A DNA stretch of 64,000 nucleotides from Sphingobacterium sp. UT-1RO-CII-1 (GCF_026711005.1 NZ_JAPPVJ010000001.1:434001-498000), one strand, 5' to 3'. Positions 29,810-39,171 are shown, numbered from the stretch's first letter. Notes: a model not told the origin generated them from the sequence alone. Translations and numbers: made by a program.

Positions 29810-30967
29810 ATGTTACACGATCCAAATCACTTATATATTTTTGACACCACATTACGTGATGGCGAACAAGTGCCAGGCTGTCAGTTAACAACTACAGAAA
29901 AAGTTGAAATAGCAAAAGACCTAGAACTCTTGGGGGTTGATATCATTGAAGCAGGCTTCCCTGTATCTAGTCCTGGTGATTTTCAATCTGTTGTTGAACT
30001 TTCTAAAGCTGTTGATGATGTTATTATCTGTGCGCTTACAAGAGCACACAAAACAGACATTGATGTAGCAGCAGACGCCCTAAAATATGCAAAAAGACCT
30101 CGTATTCATACAGGTATAGGAGCTTCAGACATGCATATTCAATATAAGTTTAACTCGACAAGAGAAGAAATACTTGAACGGGCTGTCGCTGCTGTAAAGC
30201 ACGCCAAATCATACGTAGAAGACGTTGAATTTTATGCAGAAGATGCCGGCCGTGCGGATCTTCCTTTTTTAGCGAAAATGATTGAAGCAGTAATCGCAGC
30301 AGGTGCGACTGTTGTCAATATTCCTGATACAAATGGATATTGCTTACCTGATCAATATGGTGCTAAAATAAAATTCTTAACCGAACATGTTAGCAATATT
30401 GACCAAGCGATCATCTCGGCACATTGCCATAATGACCTAGGCTTAGCAACAGCGAACTCCATTGCAGCTGTTCAAAACGGAGCCCGTCAAGTAGAGTGTA
30501 CAATTAACGGCATAGGTGAGCGAGCCGGAAATACATCGCTTGAAGAAGTTGCTATGATTTTAAAGGTACATCAGCAGCATTTCCCGGGCATACACTCCAA
30601 TATTAACAGTAAAATGTTTACGAGTTTGTCCCAAAAAGTGAGCCGTATGATGCGTATGCCTGTGCAACCAAATAAAGCAATAGTAGGTAAAAACGCATTT
30701 GCACATAGCTCGGGAATCCACCAAGATGGCTTCTTAAAGCACCGTGAAAATTATGAAATAATAAGACCGGAAGATGTAGGTCTTGACAGCGCAGACATAA
30801 TATTAACAGCGCGCTCAGGTCGTCATGCACTAAAACATCATCTTGAACGATTGGGCTATCAATTAGACAAAGATCAACTATCAGAAGTATATGGTCGCTT
30901 TTTAACGTTAGCAGATGCTAAAAAAGACCTTAACGACGAAGACTTACAAACTTTAATGCAAGCATAA
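29810..30967 (+). CDS. leuA: 2-isopropylmalate synthase, short form without C-terminal regulatory domain
   Basis: A 385-residue DRE-TIM metallolyase. The catalytic [12 protein letters not shown] motif (residues 11-22) and the metal site [18 protein letters not shown] are present, with the GxGERAGN motif as [13 protein letters not shown]. The canonical enzyme has over 500 residues and a C-terminal leucine-binding dimer domain; here the protein ends soon after the linker subdomains, so the leucine feedback domain is missing. Homocitrate synthase (NifV type) has a similar length, but the position after leuB in a complete leu set argues for LeuA. It is the last gene before an internal terminator. 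Confidence 0.92.
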   Translation: MLHDPNHLYIFDTTLRDGEQVPGCQLTTTEKVEIAKDLELLGVDIIEAGFPVSSPGDFQSVVELSKAVDDVIICALTRAHKTDIDVAADALKYAKRPRIHTGIGASDMHIQYKFNSTREEILERAVAAVKHAKSYVEDVEFYAEDAGRADLPFLAKMIEAVIAAGATVVNIPDTNGYCLPDQYGAKIKFLTEHVSNIDQAIISAHCHNDLGLATANSIAAVQNGARQVECTINGIGERAGNTSLEEVAMILKVHQQHFPGIHSNINSKMFTSLSQKVSRMMRMPVQPNKAIVGKNAFAHSSGIHQDGFLKHRENYEIIRPEDVGLDSADIILTARSGRHALKHHLERLGYQLDKDQLSEVYGRFLTLADAKKDLNDEDLQTLMQA

Positions 30968-30971
30968 GTAG

Positions 30972-31006
30972 AAATAATAACTAGCTAAAAGCTAGTTATT
31001 ATTTTT
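30972..31006 (+). terminator. Intrinsic terminator between leuA and ilvA
   Basis: AATAATAACTAGCT pairs with AGCTAGTTATTATT across a 3-base loop and ends in T6. It closes the ilvE-leuA operon, and ilvA may rely on read-through or its own promoter. Confidence 0.85.
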
Positions 31007-31036
31007 TAAGTCTTCTCCATAACCCTAATTTACAAA

Positions 31037-32284
31037 ATGGACTTATCAACCTTAACCATAGATTCAAATCAGGCCGCACAACGTATAAAAGATGTTGTGA
31101 GTAGAACACCATTGCAATACAATATACATCTATCAGAAAAGTATGGTGCTGATATTTACCTTAAAAGGGAAGACTTACAAGTTGTACGTTCCTATAAACT
31201 TCGGGGGGCTTACAATAAAATTGTGAGCTTATCCTCTAGCGAGCGCCTCCGTGGTGTAACCTGTGCCAGCGCAGGAAACCATGCTCAGGGTGTCGCTTTA
31301 TCATGTAAAAAATTAGACATAAAAGGAGTAATATTTATGCCTGGCCCTACACCTCGCCAAAAAGTAACACAAACAGAAATGTGGGGGAACGGGAACATAG
31401 AAATTATATTAACTGGAGACACCTTTGATGACTGTCAAAAGGCAGCACTAAAGTATACTGAAGAGCACCAAATGACCTTCATTCCACCCTTTGACGACCT
31501 AAAAATAATTGAAGGTCAAGGTACAGTTGCTGTTGAAATTCTAGAAGACCTCCCCAACGTGGACGCTGTATTTATACCTATTGGAGGTGGTGGACTATCA
31601 TCGGGTTTAGGTCTGCACATGAAAAAACATGCGCCTAACGTCCAACTATTTGGTATCGAGCCAGAAGGGGCTCCCTCTATGTTAGCCGCTATTAAAAATA
31701 AAGCGCCAATAGAGTTAGAACAGATCAATAAATTTGTCGATGGTGCAGCTGTCAAAAAAGTAGGACAAATAACTTATGAAATTAGCAATCAGGTTCTTGA
31801 TAGTATTAAAGCTATACCTGAAGGTAAAATATGTACAACTATATTGGAGCTCTACAATAAAGATGCAATAGTTGTTGAGCCTGCAGGTGCGCTATCTATT
31901 GCAGCCTTAGAGTTTCATAAAGAGGAAATAAAAGGCAAAAAAATCGTTTGTATTATATCTGGAGGCAACAATGATATAGACCGAATGAGTGAGATAAAAG
32001 AAATGTCTTTACTTTATGAGGGTTTTAAACACTATTTTATTGTGAGATTTCCGCAAAGACCCGGAGCGCTTCGTCTACTCGTCACCGAAGTACTGGGGAC
32101 AAAAGATGATATTACACGTTTCGAATATATAAAAAAGACAGAAAGAGAAAGAGGGCCAGCTTTGATAGGTATCGAACTAAATGATCCAAAAGACTACACA
32201 TTATTAATTGAACGTATGAAGGCCTATAAATTTGATTTTATAGAAATTAATAAAGACCAAACTCTTTTCGAATATTTAGTATAA
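31037..32284 (+). CDS. ilvA: Threonine dehydratase (deaminase)
   Basis: A 415-residue fold-type II PLP enzyme that deaminates threonine to 2-ketobutyrate, the first step to isoleucine. The PLP lysine lies in SYKLRGAYNK (about residue 59), with SAGNHAQGVA and the glycine loop PIGGGGLSSGLG. The last 85 residues (HYFIVRFPQRPGALR onward) form one ACT-like regulatory domain, the shorter single-domain form seen in Bacteroidota and Bacillota, and a likely site of isoleucine feedback. The gene is 69 bases after leuA, behind a terminator. Confidence 0.95.
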   Translation: MDLSTLTIDSNQAAQRIKDVVSRTPLQYNIHLSEKYGADIYLKREDLQVVRSYKLRGAYNKIVSLSSSERLRGVTCASAGNHAQGVALSCKKLDIKGVIFMPGPTPRQKVTQTEMWGNGNIEIILTGDTFDDCQKAALKYTEEHQMTFIPPFDDLKIIEGQGTVAVEILEDLPNVDAVFIPIGGGGLSSGLGLHMKKHAPNVQLFGIEPEGAPSMLAAIKNKAPIELEQINKFVDGAAVKKVGQITYEISNQVLDSIKAIPEGKICTTILELYNKDAIVVEPAGALSIAALEFHKEEIKGKKIVCIISGGNNDIDRMSEIKEMSLLYEGFKHYFIVRFPQRPGALRLLVTEVLGTKDDITRFEYIKKTERERGPALIGIELNDPKDYTLLIERMKAYKFDFIEINKDQTLFEYLV

Positions 32285-32331
32285 TAAATTTGTTTGAGTA
32301 ATAATACTCATTATTACTCAAACAAATTTAT
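32284..32331. terminator. Bidirectional terminator, 21-bp stem
   Basis: A perfect inverted repeat with 21-base arms and a 6-base loop. The arms start with ATAAATTTG and end with CAAATTTAT. It lies between convergent ilvA (stop at 32284) and the split gene ending at 32328, and touches both stop codons. Confidence 0.85.
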
Positions 32332-32725
32332 ATAAAACGAGCTCTTCCCCTACTAACGGTAGCCCAAAAAAACGCCCCTTTTTCTCCTATACCCCTCTGC
32401 CACTGGTCAAATAGCTTACCATTTGGTTTCGTTATCGGCATCAAACTAAAACTATCTAAAAAGCTATAGAGCAAGTCTTCTGCACTAAAACCAACCCTAA
32501 AGTCCGGCCGTATATCATTGTTTTGTGTAATCATGCAAATATTTCCCCTAGCCACAGAATCTAAAAAAATTAAATTAAGTCTTAGTTCTAACTCTTTTCT
32601 ACCCCCCCCCCCGACAGCAACTTCTCAAGCGAGAATAAATAAAAATATTTCTTTTCACTACTCAAGGTTATATCTGCACAAACATCTTGATAAAACATTA
32701 ACAGAAATTCTTCAAGCGCTTTCAT
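32328..32725 (-). pseudogene. Unrecognised small gene split by an 11-base G tract
   Basis: From the ATG at 32725 the minus-strand frame runs 45 codons (MKALEEFLLMFYQDVCADIT onward), crosses a run of 11 G (32612-32602) and stops at 32588. The frame that starts on the other side of the same G run stays open to 32328 and reads like real protein (GFSAEDLLYSFLDSFSLMP, FDQWQRGIGEKGAFFW). With 9 or 12 G the two join into one protein of 131-132 residues. It is convergent with ilvA and shares its terminator. No family was recognised. It may be phase-variable by slipped-strand mispairing, a recent frameshift, or a homopolymer sequencing error. Confidence 0.65.
32602..32612 (-). repeat. Homopolymer of 11 C (G on the coding strand)
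   Basis: Eleven consecutive C on the plus strand, the longest G/C homopolymer noticed in this AT-rich window. It lies inside the split gene 32328-32725, exactly where the two open frames meet. Confidence 0.95.
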
Positions 32726-33273
32726 TTAATTCTAAATACAATAGTTCCATAATCTAAATATACAAAACACATGTCCAACTACAGTCGTTCAATAATTTGA
32801 CGATGTTCTTTTTGAGAATTACACGTGAAAATAAATTGATTAATAAGAAACTTGAGCTCGATCTTAAAATTTAATTTATCATAATACAGCTTTAAATTCA
32901 GGAATAACAAACTGTTTAATCTACTAAAAAAAAACCATTTTTCACATTAAAAAAGTCAAAAACAAGTCAGTTTGATACAAAGACAATCACTTAATATTTA
33001 TCGCTAATTTTTAGTAGATTTTAAGCTACAAACACGAATAAAAAGTTATCAACATAGACGCTCATAACAGATAATCAACAACTTGCACTATTAAAGCGTC
33101 GGCAGAGCCTATTTAAACAAGCATGGGAACTTGCATGTGGAAAAGTATCATTACCTGTACGGATTAAAATATAAGATATTTGTTACACTTGATCGGGATT
33201 CCTCGAATCAAGTAAGTGTTTTAAAACTTCAGGTTCGAGATAGCAATATCTCAAAATTTAAATTTACACCCAC
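32726..33273. other. Intergenic region upstream of the nrd genes
   Basis: 548 AT-rich bases with no convincing gene. It should hold the promoter of the nrd operon (plus) and of the split small gene (minus). An inverted repeat ACTTGAT/ATCAAGT at 33187-33213, about 60 bases before the first nrd gene, could be a leader hairpin or operator. I saw no clear NrdR box pair. TTATCAACA at 33046 is one base off a DnaA box. Confidence 0.45.
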
Positions 33274-33510
33274 ATGGCAAGAATCATTAAATTCGAAAAA
33301 GATGACTGTGCTCCATGCGCACAAGTATCAGAGTACTTAGATAACAAAGGAATTCGTTACGAAACAGTAAATCCATTCGATCAGCCTGATTTAGCTGCAA
33401 AATTTAAAATTAGATCTGTTCCGACGGTACTTGTATTGGAAAACGAAGAGATACAACAACGCATAGTTGGTTTTAAACCAGAAGAACTAGCTTCTATAGC
33501 ACTTAATTAA
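33274..33510 (+). CDS. Thioredoxin-like / NrdH-type redox protein
   Basis: A 78-residue thioredoxin-fold protein with the active-site motif CAPC (residues 13-16) near the N-terminus, a cis-proline in VRSVPTVLV-like sequence (IRSVPTVLVLEN) and no extra domain. Its size and position, 21 bases before nrdI, suggest it is the electron donor of the class Ib ribonucleotide reductase, the role of NrdH elsewhere. The motif CAPC differs from the typical NrdH C(M/V)QC and is closer to thioredoxin. A longer overlapping frame starting at 33131 is out of phase and rejected. Confidence 0.85.
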   Translation: MARIIKFEKDDCAPCAQVSEYLDNKGIRYETVNPFDQPDLAAKFKIRSVPTVLVLENEEIQQRIVGFKPEELASIALN

Positions 33511-33531
33511 CAAACAAAAAACCAGAACGAT

Positions 33532-33939
33532 ATGGTACATTTATATTACGATTCGAGAACTGGAAATGTCCAACGTTTTATCAATAAAGTTATTCAGATA
33601 ACAGGTTGGGAAGCACACAAAATAGAAGATAACACTGAAGCGAACGAGTTTGGTCACTTAATTACGTACACTACCAGAATAGGTAGTATACCCGATAAAA
33701 CCAAACATTTCATGGACGTTAATGCCGAAAAAATATTCTCAGTAACATCAAGTGGAAACACAAACTGGGGTAAAAACTTCGGCTTAGCAGGCAATAAAGT
33801 TTCAGAAGGTTATGACATTCCATTAGCTATGAAATTTGAATTATCTGGCACAATGGAAGATATTAATAAATTTATTGACATTATTAAAAATCAATACAAT
33901 GATAGCAAACGAGGTAGCAAAAAACTGGATACTGCTTAA
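33532..33939 (+). CDS. nrdI: Ribonucleotide reductase flavodoxin-like protein NrdI
   Basis: A 135-residue FMN protein. The start MVHLYYDSRTGNVQRFI is the phosphate-binding loop typical of NrdI, and SSGNTNWGKNFGLAG is the flavin loop of the family. NrdI supplies superoxide to build the Mn(III)2-tyrosyl radical cofactor in NrdF. It is 21 bases after the thioredoxin-like gene and 10 bases before nrdE. Confidence 0.93.
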   Translation: MVHLYYDSRTGNVQRFINKVIQITGWEAHKIEDNTEANEFGHLITYTTRIGSIPDKTKHFMDVNAEKIFSVTSSGNTNWGKNFGLAGNKVSEGYDIPLAMKFELSGTMEDINKFIDIIKNQYNDSKRGSKKLDTA

Positions 33940-33949
33940 TAATGAAATC

Positions 33950-36004
33950 ATGATTAAGCAAGATGAGGAGTACAGCTTGCATAAAGATAAAGAAGCTGTA
34001 CGTGCCTATTTCTTGGAGTATGTGAATAAAAACACAGTTTTCTTTTATACGCTGAAAGAAAAAATAGACTATTTAATAGAAAACGAATACTATATAGATT
34101 TCTACGAGTGGTTTACTTTTGAACAGATAGAAGAAGTATACGACTATGTTCACGCTAAAAAGTTCCGTTTCCAATCATTCATGGCAGCCTTTAAATTTTT
34201 TCAGAGCTACGCTTTACGCGATGACTCCGGAGAGAAATTTCTAGAACGCTATGAGGATCGTATTGTTGCTGTCTCATTATTCTTAGCCCGCCAAGAAGGT
34301 GTTAAAAAGGCGCTAGAATATGCTGAAATAATGATCAATCAAGAATATCAACCTGCTACCCCGACATTCTTGAACGCTGGAAAGAAACGTTCCGGAGAAT
34401 TGGTTTCCTGTTTTCTCGATGAAATAGGAGATAACTTGAATGGTATCGGTTATGCTGTTGATTCTGCTATGAAACTATCTTCAATTGGTGGTGGTGTTTC
34501 GTTCAACATATCTAAAATAAGAGCCCGTAGTGAAGCTATAAAAGGGGTGGATGGAAGAGCCGGAGGCGTATTACCAATTATGAAAATAATGGAAGATACT
34601 TTTTCCTATGCTAATCAGCTAGGCCAGCGTCCAGGAGCAGGAGCAGTTTACCTTAACATATTCCATGCGGATATCGAAGAGTTCTTAGATTGTAAAAAAA
34701 TCAATGTTGATGAAAAAGTACGAATCAAATCCTTATCAATAGGCATCATTATACCGGACAAGTTTATGGAACTTGCGGAAAAAGATGAGGCTTGTTACTT
34801 GATTTACCCACATACTGTTATGCAGGAGTACGGTCAATATCTTGATGAAATGGATATGGACCTCATGTATGATGAGTTAATCACTAATCCTAACGTCAAA
34901 AAGAAAAAAATTAATGCCCGACACCTATTAGTACGTATAGCTCAAACTCAAAAAGAATCAGGCTATCCATATATTTTCTTCAAAGAAAATACAAATAAGG
35001 TACATGCGTTAAATGGCATAGGCAAAGTAAAGTTCTCAAACCTATGTACAGAGATTATGCAAGTTTCCGAAGTATCGGACATCAATATCTATGGTAAAGA
35101 GGACACCATTAGATACGGTATCTCTTGTAATTTAGGTTCTTTAAACATTGCAACCGTTATGGATAATAAACGCATAAAAGAATCTGTAAAGACGGCGATG
35201 CGTGCATTAACGGTGGTGACAGATGTAACCGATATAGAGATGGTTCCAACCATCGCTAAGGCCAACCGCGAGTTACACTCGGTCGGGCTGGGTGCCATGA
35301 ATTTACATGGATACTTAGCAAAAAGTTTTATCATGTATGAGTCAACTGAAGCGCTCGACTTCGCCAATGTATTCTTTATGGCGATGAATTACTATTCACT
35401 AGAAGCTTCTATGGAAATTGCTAAAGAGCGTGGTAAAACATTTGTTGGCTTTGAAAAATCTGCATATGCAGACGGAAGCTATTTTGACACATATACTGAC
35501 AAAGACTATCTGCCGCAAACAGACAAAGTAAAAGAGCTTTTTGAAGGAATAGACATACCAACACGCCAAGACTGGGAAAATCTAAAAAAACAAGTAGCAG
35601 AACACGGCATTTATCATGCTTACCGTTTAGCGATTGCACCTAATCAATCTACTTCATATATCATGAATGCAACGGCTTCTGTAATGCCTATTGTTGATGT
35701 TATTGAAGTCCGTGAATATGGAGACAGTACAACGTATTACCCTATGCCATACCTTACAAACGACAACTATTTTTATTTCAAGTCGGCGTATGACATGGAT
35801 CAATATAAAGTACTAAAATTAATTTCTGTGATACAACGTCATATCGACCAAGGTGTATCGACGATCTTACATACCAACTCAAAAGATTCAACAAGAGATT
35901 TAGCCAAGTACTACATTTATGCACATAAACTGGGATTAAAATCTCTTTATTATACACGTACTCGTAAATCAAGTATCGAAGAGTGTATTTCTTGTTCTGC
36001 ATAA
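33950..36004 (+). CDS. nrdE: Class Ib ribonucleoside-diphosphate reductase, alpha subunit
   Basis: A 684-residue catalytic subunit. The ATG at 33950 gives MIKQDEEYSLHKDKEAVRAY, which fits the family and clears nrdI; in-frame ATGs at 33836 and 33899 lie within nrdI and were rejected. Motifs: GELVSCFLDEIGDN (reducible Cys), GGGVSFNISKIRARS, YGISCNLGSLNIA with the active-site CNLGSLN, and the C-terminal redox pair in EECISCSA. There is no N-terminal ATP-cone, as expected for class Ib, so the overall-activity site is missing. It reduces NDPs to dNDPs with NrdF. Confidence 0.94.
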   Translation: MIKQDEEYSLHKDKEAVRAYFLEYVNKNTVFFYTLKEKIDYLIENEYYIDFYEWFTFEQIEEVYDYVHAKKFRFQSFMAAFKFFQSYALRDDSGEKFLERYEDRIVAVSLFLARQEGVKKALEYAEIMINQEYQPATPTFLNAGKKRSGELVSCFLDEIGDNLNGIGYAVDSAMKLSSIGGGVSFNISKIRARSEAIKGVDGRAGGVLPIMKIMEDTFSYANQLGQRPGAGAVYLNIFHADIEEFLDCKKINVDEKVRIKSLSIGIIIPDKFMELAEKDEACYLIYPHTVMQEYGQYLDEMDMDLMYDELITNPNVKKKKINARHLLVRIAQTQKESGYPYIFFKENTNKVHALNGIGKVKFSNLCTEIMQVSEVSDINIYGKEDTIRYGISCNLGSLNIATVMDNKRIKESVKTAMRALTVVTDVTDIEMVPTIAKANRELHSVGLGAMNLHGYLAKSFIMYESTEALDFANVFFMAMNYYSLEASMEIAKERGKTFVGFEKSAYADGSYFDTYTDKDYLPQTDKVKELFEGIDIPTRQDWENLKKQVAEHGIYHAYRLAIAPNQSTSYIMNATASVMPIVDVIEVREYGDSTTYYPMPYLTNDNYFYFKSAYDMDQYKVLKLISVIQRHIDQGVSTILHTNSKDSTRDLAKYYIYAHKLGLKSLYYTRTRKSSIEECISCSA

Positions 36005-36097
36005 ACAAGTACAATAAATTTATTAACATCCTAGACGCTGTATATTAAGCAGATTTAAAAAACTTATATACAGCGTCTATTTAAGAAAATATAAAGT

Positions 36098-37084
36098 ATG
36101 AATAAGCTATTTAAAGCTGTCAATTGGAACACCCCAGACAACGATTACGTATTGATGTTCTGGGAGCAAAATATCAAACAGTTTTGGATTGACACTGAAT
36201 ACATCCCTTCAAAAGATATAGATAGCTGGAAAGGTCTAAGCTGGGATATGAAAGAGTGTTATAAAAAAGCACTAGGCGGCTTAACCCTACTAGACACCTT
36301 GCAGAGCCATACGGGTATGCCTAAAATTATAGACCATGTAGACTCTTTACAAAATAAGGCCGTTTTATCTTATATGTGTATGATGGAAGCTATCCATGCA
36401 AAATCATACTCAACTATTTTTACAACAGTTTCTTCAACCAATGAAATTAATGATGTTTTTGGTTGGGTACAAAAAAACAAATTTTTACAACACAAAGCCA
36501 ATGTAATAGATAAATACTATCGTGGGATTGATAAAGCAAATCCAAGCGATGAAGAGTTATTTATGGCATTAGCAGCGTCTGTTTTATTAGAATCGTTCTT
36601 ATTCTACTCTGGCTTTTTCCTACCATTATGGTTATGTGGTCAAGGTCAAATGGTAGCTTCTGCAGACATTATTAAAAAAATCGTTGCTGACGAGTCTATA
36701 CATGGTGTTTTTGTTGGACTTATAGCTCAAGAAGTTTTTGAAAGATTACCAAATAAAGAAGAAGTTAAAGCTCGATTCCTTGCTATACTCAACGATTTGT
36801 ACGAGAACGAAGTTAAATATACCGAAGAGTTGTATACTGTAGTAGGCCTAACAGCGGAAGTAAAAGAATATGTAAGGTACAATGGGAACAAAGCATTAAT
36901 GAATTTAGGCTTCGAACCAATTTTTGAAGTAAAACAAGTGAATCCTATCGTATTAAACGGATTGAACACCGAAACAACTCAACATGATTTCTTCTCTAAA
37001 AAATCTACTAACTACGAAAAATCCATGGAAATCGTTCACCTGAAAGACGAAGATTTCAAAATGGATGCATTAGTTGAAATTTAG
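36098..37084 (+). CDS. nrdF: Class Ib ribonucleoside-diphosphate reductase, beta subunit
   Basis: A 328-residue ferritin-like radical subunit. Metal ligands are seen in MMEAIHAKSYS and in ADESIHGVFVG, within the four-helix bundle; LSWDMKECYKKALGGLTLLD carries the first helix. It houses the dimetal-tyrosyl radical, most likely Mn2 given NrdI in the operon. It begins 93 bases after nrdE and ends at a strong terminator. The C-terminal tail ends MDALVEI, a plausible NrdE docking peptide. Confidence 0.94.
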   Translation: MNKLFKAVNWNTPDNDYVLMFWEQNIKQFWIDTEYIPSKDIDSWKGLSWDMKECYKKALGGLTLLDTLQSHTGMPKIIDHVDSLQNKAVLSYMCMMEAIHAKSYSTIFTTVSSTNEINDVFGWVQKNKFLQHKANVIDKYYRGIDKANPSDEELFMALAASVLLESFLFYSGFFLPLWLCGQGQMVASADIIKKIVADESIHGVFVGLIAQEVFERLPNKEEVKARFLAILNDLYENEVKYTEELYTVVGLTAEVKEYVRYNGNKALMNLGFEPIFEVKQVNPIVLNGLNTETTQHDFFSKKSTNYEKSMEIVHLKDEDFKMDALVEI

Positions 37085-37098
37085 AAGATTATTCACTC

Positions 37099-37146
37099 CT
37101 AATAAAAAAGTCTCTTTGCCTATAGGCAAAGAGACTTTTTTATTAG
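37099..37146. terminator. Terminator after nrdF, 22-bp stem
   Basis: A perfect 22-base inverted repeat with a 4-base loop (TATA). The stem core is GTCTCTTTGCC/GGCAAAGAGAC and the T6 run lies in the descending arm. Confidence 0.92.
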
Positions 37147-37283
37147 CGATCACTCTCGAACAAACTAACAGCCCACATATCACATCAGTAAAAAACAGAT
37201 TACACAATCGTTTGCTATCACTAAAAATTTACCAAATACAATAACAGACTCTTACTTTAGCAAACACAACTAAAAAGTAAAAA

Positions 37284-39101
37284 ATGAAAAAAATGTTACT
37301 TGCACTGTTCTTATCAGGCACACTAAGCTATGGCACGGCTCAATCTGATGCAGATTTAAAGCTATTCGCGAATAAAGAACTAACAAAGCTTCACAAAAAG
37401 ACTAAAAAACAAGATATTGCCCAAATATCCTCACCGACTTTAAAAGATGTAGCACAGCAATTAGCAAACAAATCATATCAATTACAAGATCGGTTTAAAT
37501 CCTATGATAGTTATCTCGATCCTAGTATACTAGCAAATCAACAAAAAACGAACGCTTATTCACGCTACGAAAACCCGACAGGTATATATTTTTCAGAAGG
37601 AGATGAAGCAATAATATGGGTAGGGAAGAAAGCTCAAAAAGACATTAAACTAATAGTAACCAATTGGGATGATGAACATTTCAAGCAGAGCGAATACCCC
37701 CTTGAAGAAGGAATCAACAAGTTCATCATAACAAATAAAGGAAACAGTTATATTCAATATTTTACGTCTGACGGCCGCTCAACCCCTAAGGTCGATATAC
37801 ATATACTATCGGGGAAAGTAAATGGTGTATTTAATCTAGCAAAAGATAATAATACGGTATACAAAAAGCTCCTCGATAACAATCAAGGTAATATTTTAGA
37901 TATTGTAGGTAAAAAAGTACACCTGGCCTATAGTAAAGCTTCCCTGAAAAAATTCAACCCTGAGCATGGCGTAGAACTGATACAACTTTATGACTCCATC
38001 ATTAATATCCAACATGAACTTATGGGTTTAGTGAAATATCATAGGGAGCCTAAAAATCATATGTTTGGTCGTGTAATTTGGAAAGGCTTCATGCATGCAG
38101 ATGGGATAGGCGCCGCTTTTCACGATAACACCATGAAAGACCTTGTTGACCCTAGTAGCCTTCGAAAAAACTCTTGGGGCGTCGCACATGAGTTTGGTCA
38201 TGTTAACCAGGTTCGCCCAAATATGAAATGGGTTGGCACCACAGAAGTAACTAATAACATCTATTCTGTTTGGACACAGTACATATATAATAGCGAAAGC
38301 CCAAAACTAGAACGTGAAAGGTTAAAAGACTACGATGCCCCTATCGCTGGCGGACGTATTAGTGCGTACATGGAGTCGGCTTTCATAAATAAACAACCTT
38401 GGTTAACACAAGCCGGCCCAGATCGTTGGGACAGAGAGCGCCCTCGCGATTGGGGCGGTGATCACTTTGTTAAACTTGTGCCTCTTTGGCAACTACAGCT
38501 TTATTTCGCAGAAGCAGGTAAAGGTCATGCCTGGGGGAATAAGGACTTTTATGCAGATGTATTTATCAAAGCAATAGATAATCCTATAATAGATGCCGAA
38601 CAAGATAGCTACTACCAACTAGAGTTTGTGAAAAATGCATGTGATGTATCAAAACTTGATTTAACAGATTTTTTTGAACACTCAGGCATATTGACACCAA
38701 TTAATCTAATCGTAGACGATTATACAGTTGGTAGAATGAAAATAACTGAAGAAGAGATAAATCAAATAAAAAGATATGCTTCAAAATATCCAAAACCGAG
38801 CACTCCTGTACTGCATTACTTAACAGCTAACAGTGTAAAAAGCTACGAAAAACAACTACCTGTAACCGGTATAACCGGACAGGGTTTTGAAAAACAACCA
38901 AACCAATTAATTATCGATAATGATCGGTGGAAAAATGCAGTTGCTTTTGAAACGTACACAGGTAATAAACTCATTAAAATAGCTTTTAATGGACTGGGCT
39001 CTGACGATGCAAAAACGACAATAGTGCGAGTTCCTGAGGGGGCAACGTCCGTCAAAGCTGTAGGATGGGATGGGACTCGGCTGGATGTAATAAATCTATA
39101 A
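37284..39101 (+). CDS. Secreted M60-like (enhancin/mucin-type) metallopeptidase
   Basis: A 605-residue exported protein with a signal peptide (about residues 1-20, ending GTAQS). The gluzincin motif VAHEFGHVNQ puts zinc ligands at His302 and His306 with catalytic Glu303; Glu321 in GTTEVTNN is the likely third ligand. The N-terminal half has a beta-sandwich (TGIYFSEGDEAIIWVG, YPLEEGINKF) typical of Peptidase_M60, and about 100 C-terminal residues look like an added beta domain. M60 peptidases cut mucin-like O-glycoproteins. The gene has its own unit, between the nrdF terminator and a convergent terminator. Confidence 0.88.
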   Translation: MKKMLLALFLSGTLSYGTAQSDADLKLFANKELTKLHKKTKKQDIAQISSPTLKDVAQQLANKSYQLQDRFKSYDSYLDPSILANQQKTNAYSRYENPTGIYFSEGDEAIIWVGKKAQKDIKLIVTNWDDEHFKQSEYPLEEGINKFIITNKGNSYIQYFTSDGRSTPKVDIHILSGKVNGVFNLAKDNNTVYKKLLDNNQGNILDIVGKKVHLAYSKASLKKFNPEHGVELIQLYDSIINIQHELMGLVKYHREPKNHMFGRVIWKGFMHADGIGAAFHDNTMKDLVDPSSLRKNSWGVAHEFGHVNQVRPNMKWVGTTEVTNNIYSVWTQYIYNSESPKLERERLKDYDAPIAGGRISAYMESAFINKQPWLTQAGPDRWDRERPRDWGGDHFVKLVPLWQLQLYFAEAGKGHAWGNKDFYADVFIKAIDNPIIDAEQDSYYQLEFVKNACDVSKLDLTDFFEHSGILTPINLIVDDYTVGRMKITEEEINQIKRYASKYPKPSTPVLHYLTANSVKSYEKQLPVTGITGQGFEKQPNQLIIDNDRWKNAVAFETYTGNKLIKIAFNGLGSDDAKTTIVRVPEGATSVKAVGWDGTRLDVINL

Positions 39102-39137
39102 AAAACAGCGTTCTATAAACGTCTAAAACTATATATA

Positions 39138-39170
39138 GGAGAGTATTTGTCGTAAATACTCTCCTTTTTT
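39138..39170 (+). terminator. Terminator after the M60 peptidase
   Basis: GGAGAGTATTT pairs with AAATACTCTCC across a 5-base loop and runs into T6. It separates convergent genes ending at 39101 and 39172. Confidence 0.9.
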
Positions 39171-39171
39171 A

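Noticed and set aside
32518..32757. A 79-codon plus-strand frame with a proline run
   Set aside because: The proline run is just the C homopolymer read on the wrong strand; the minus-strand split gene explains the region better.
33046..33080. TTATCAACA and TAATCAACA as DnaA boxes or an origin
   Set aside because: Each is one or more bases off the consensus, only two occur, and no dnaA, dnaN or AT-rich unwinding repeats are near.
33131..33340. A 69-codon plus-strand frame before the nrd genes
   Set aside because: It overlaps the thioredoxin-like gene out of phase and shows no family features.
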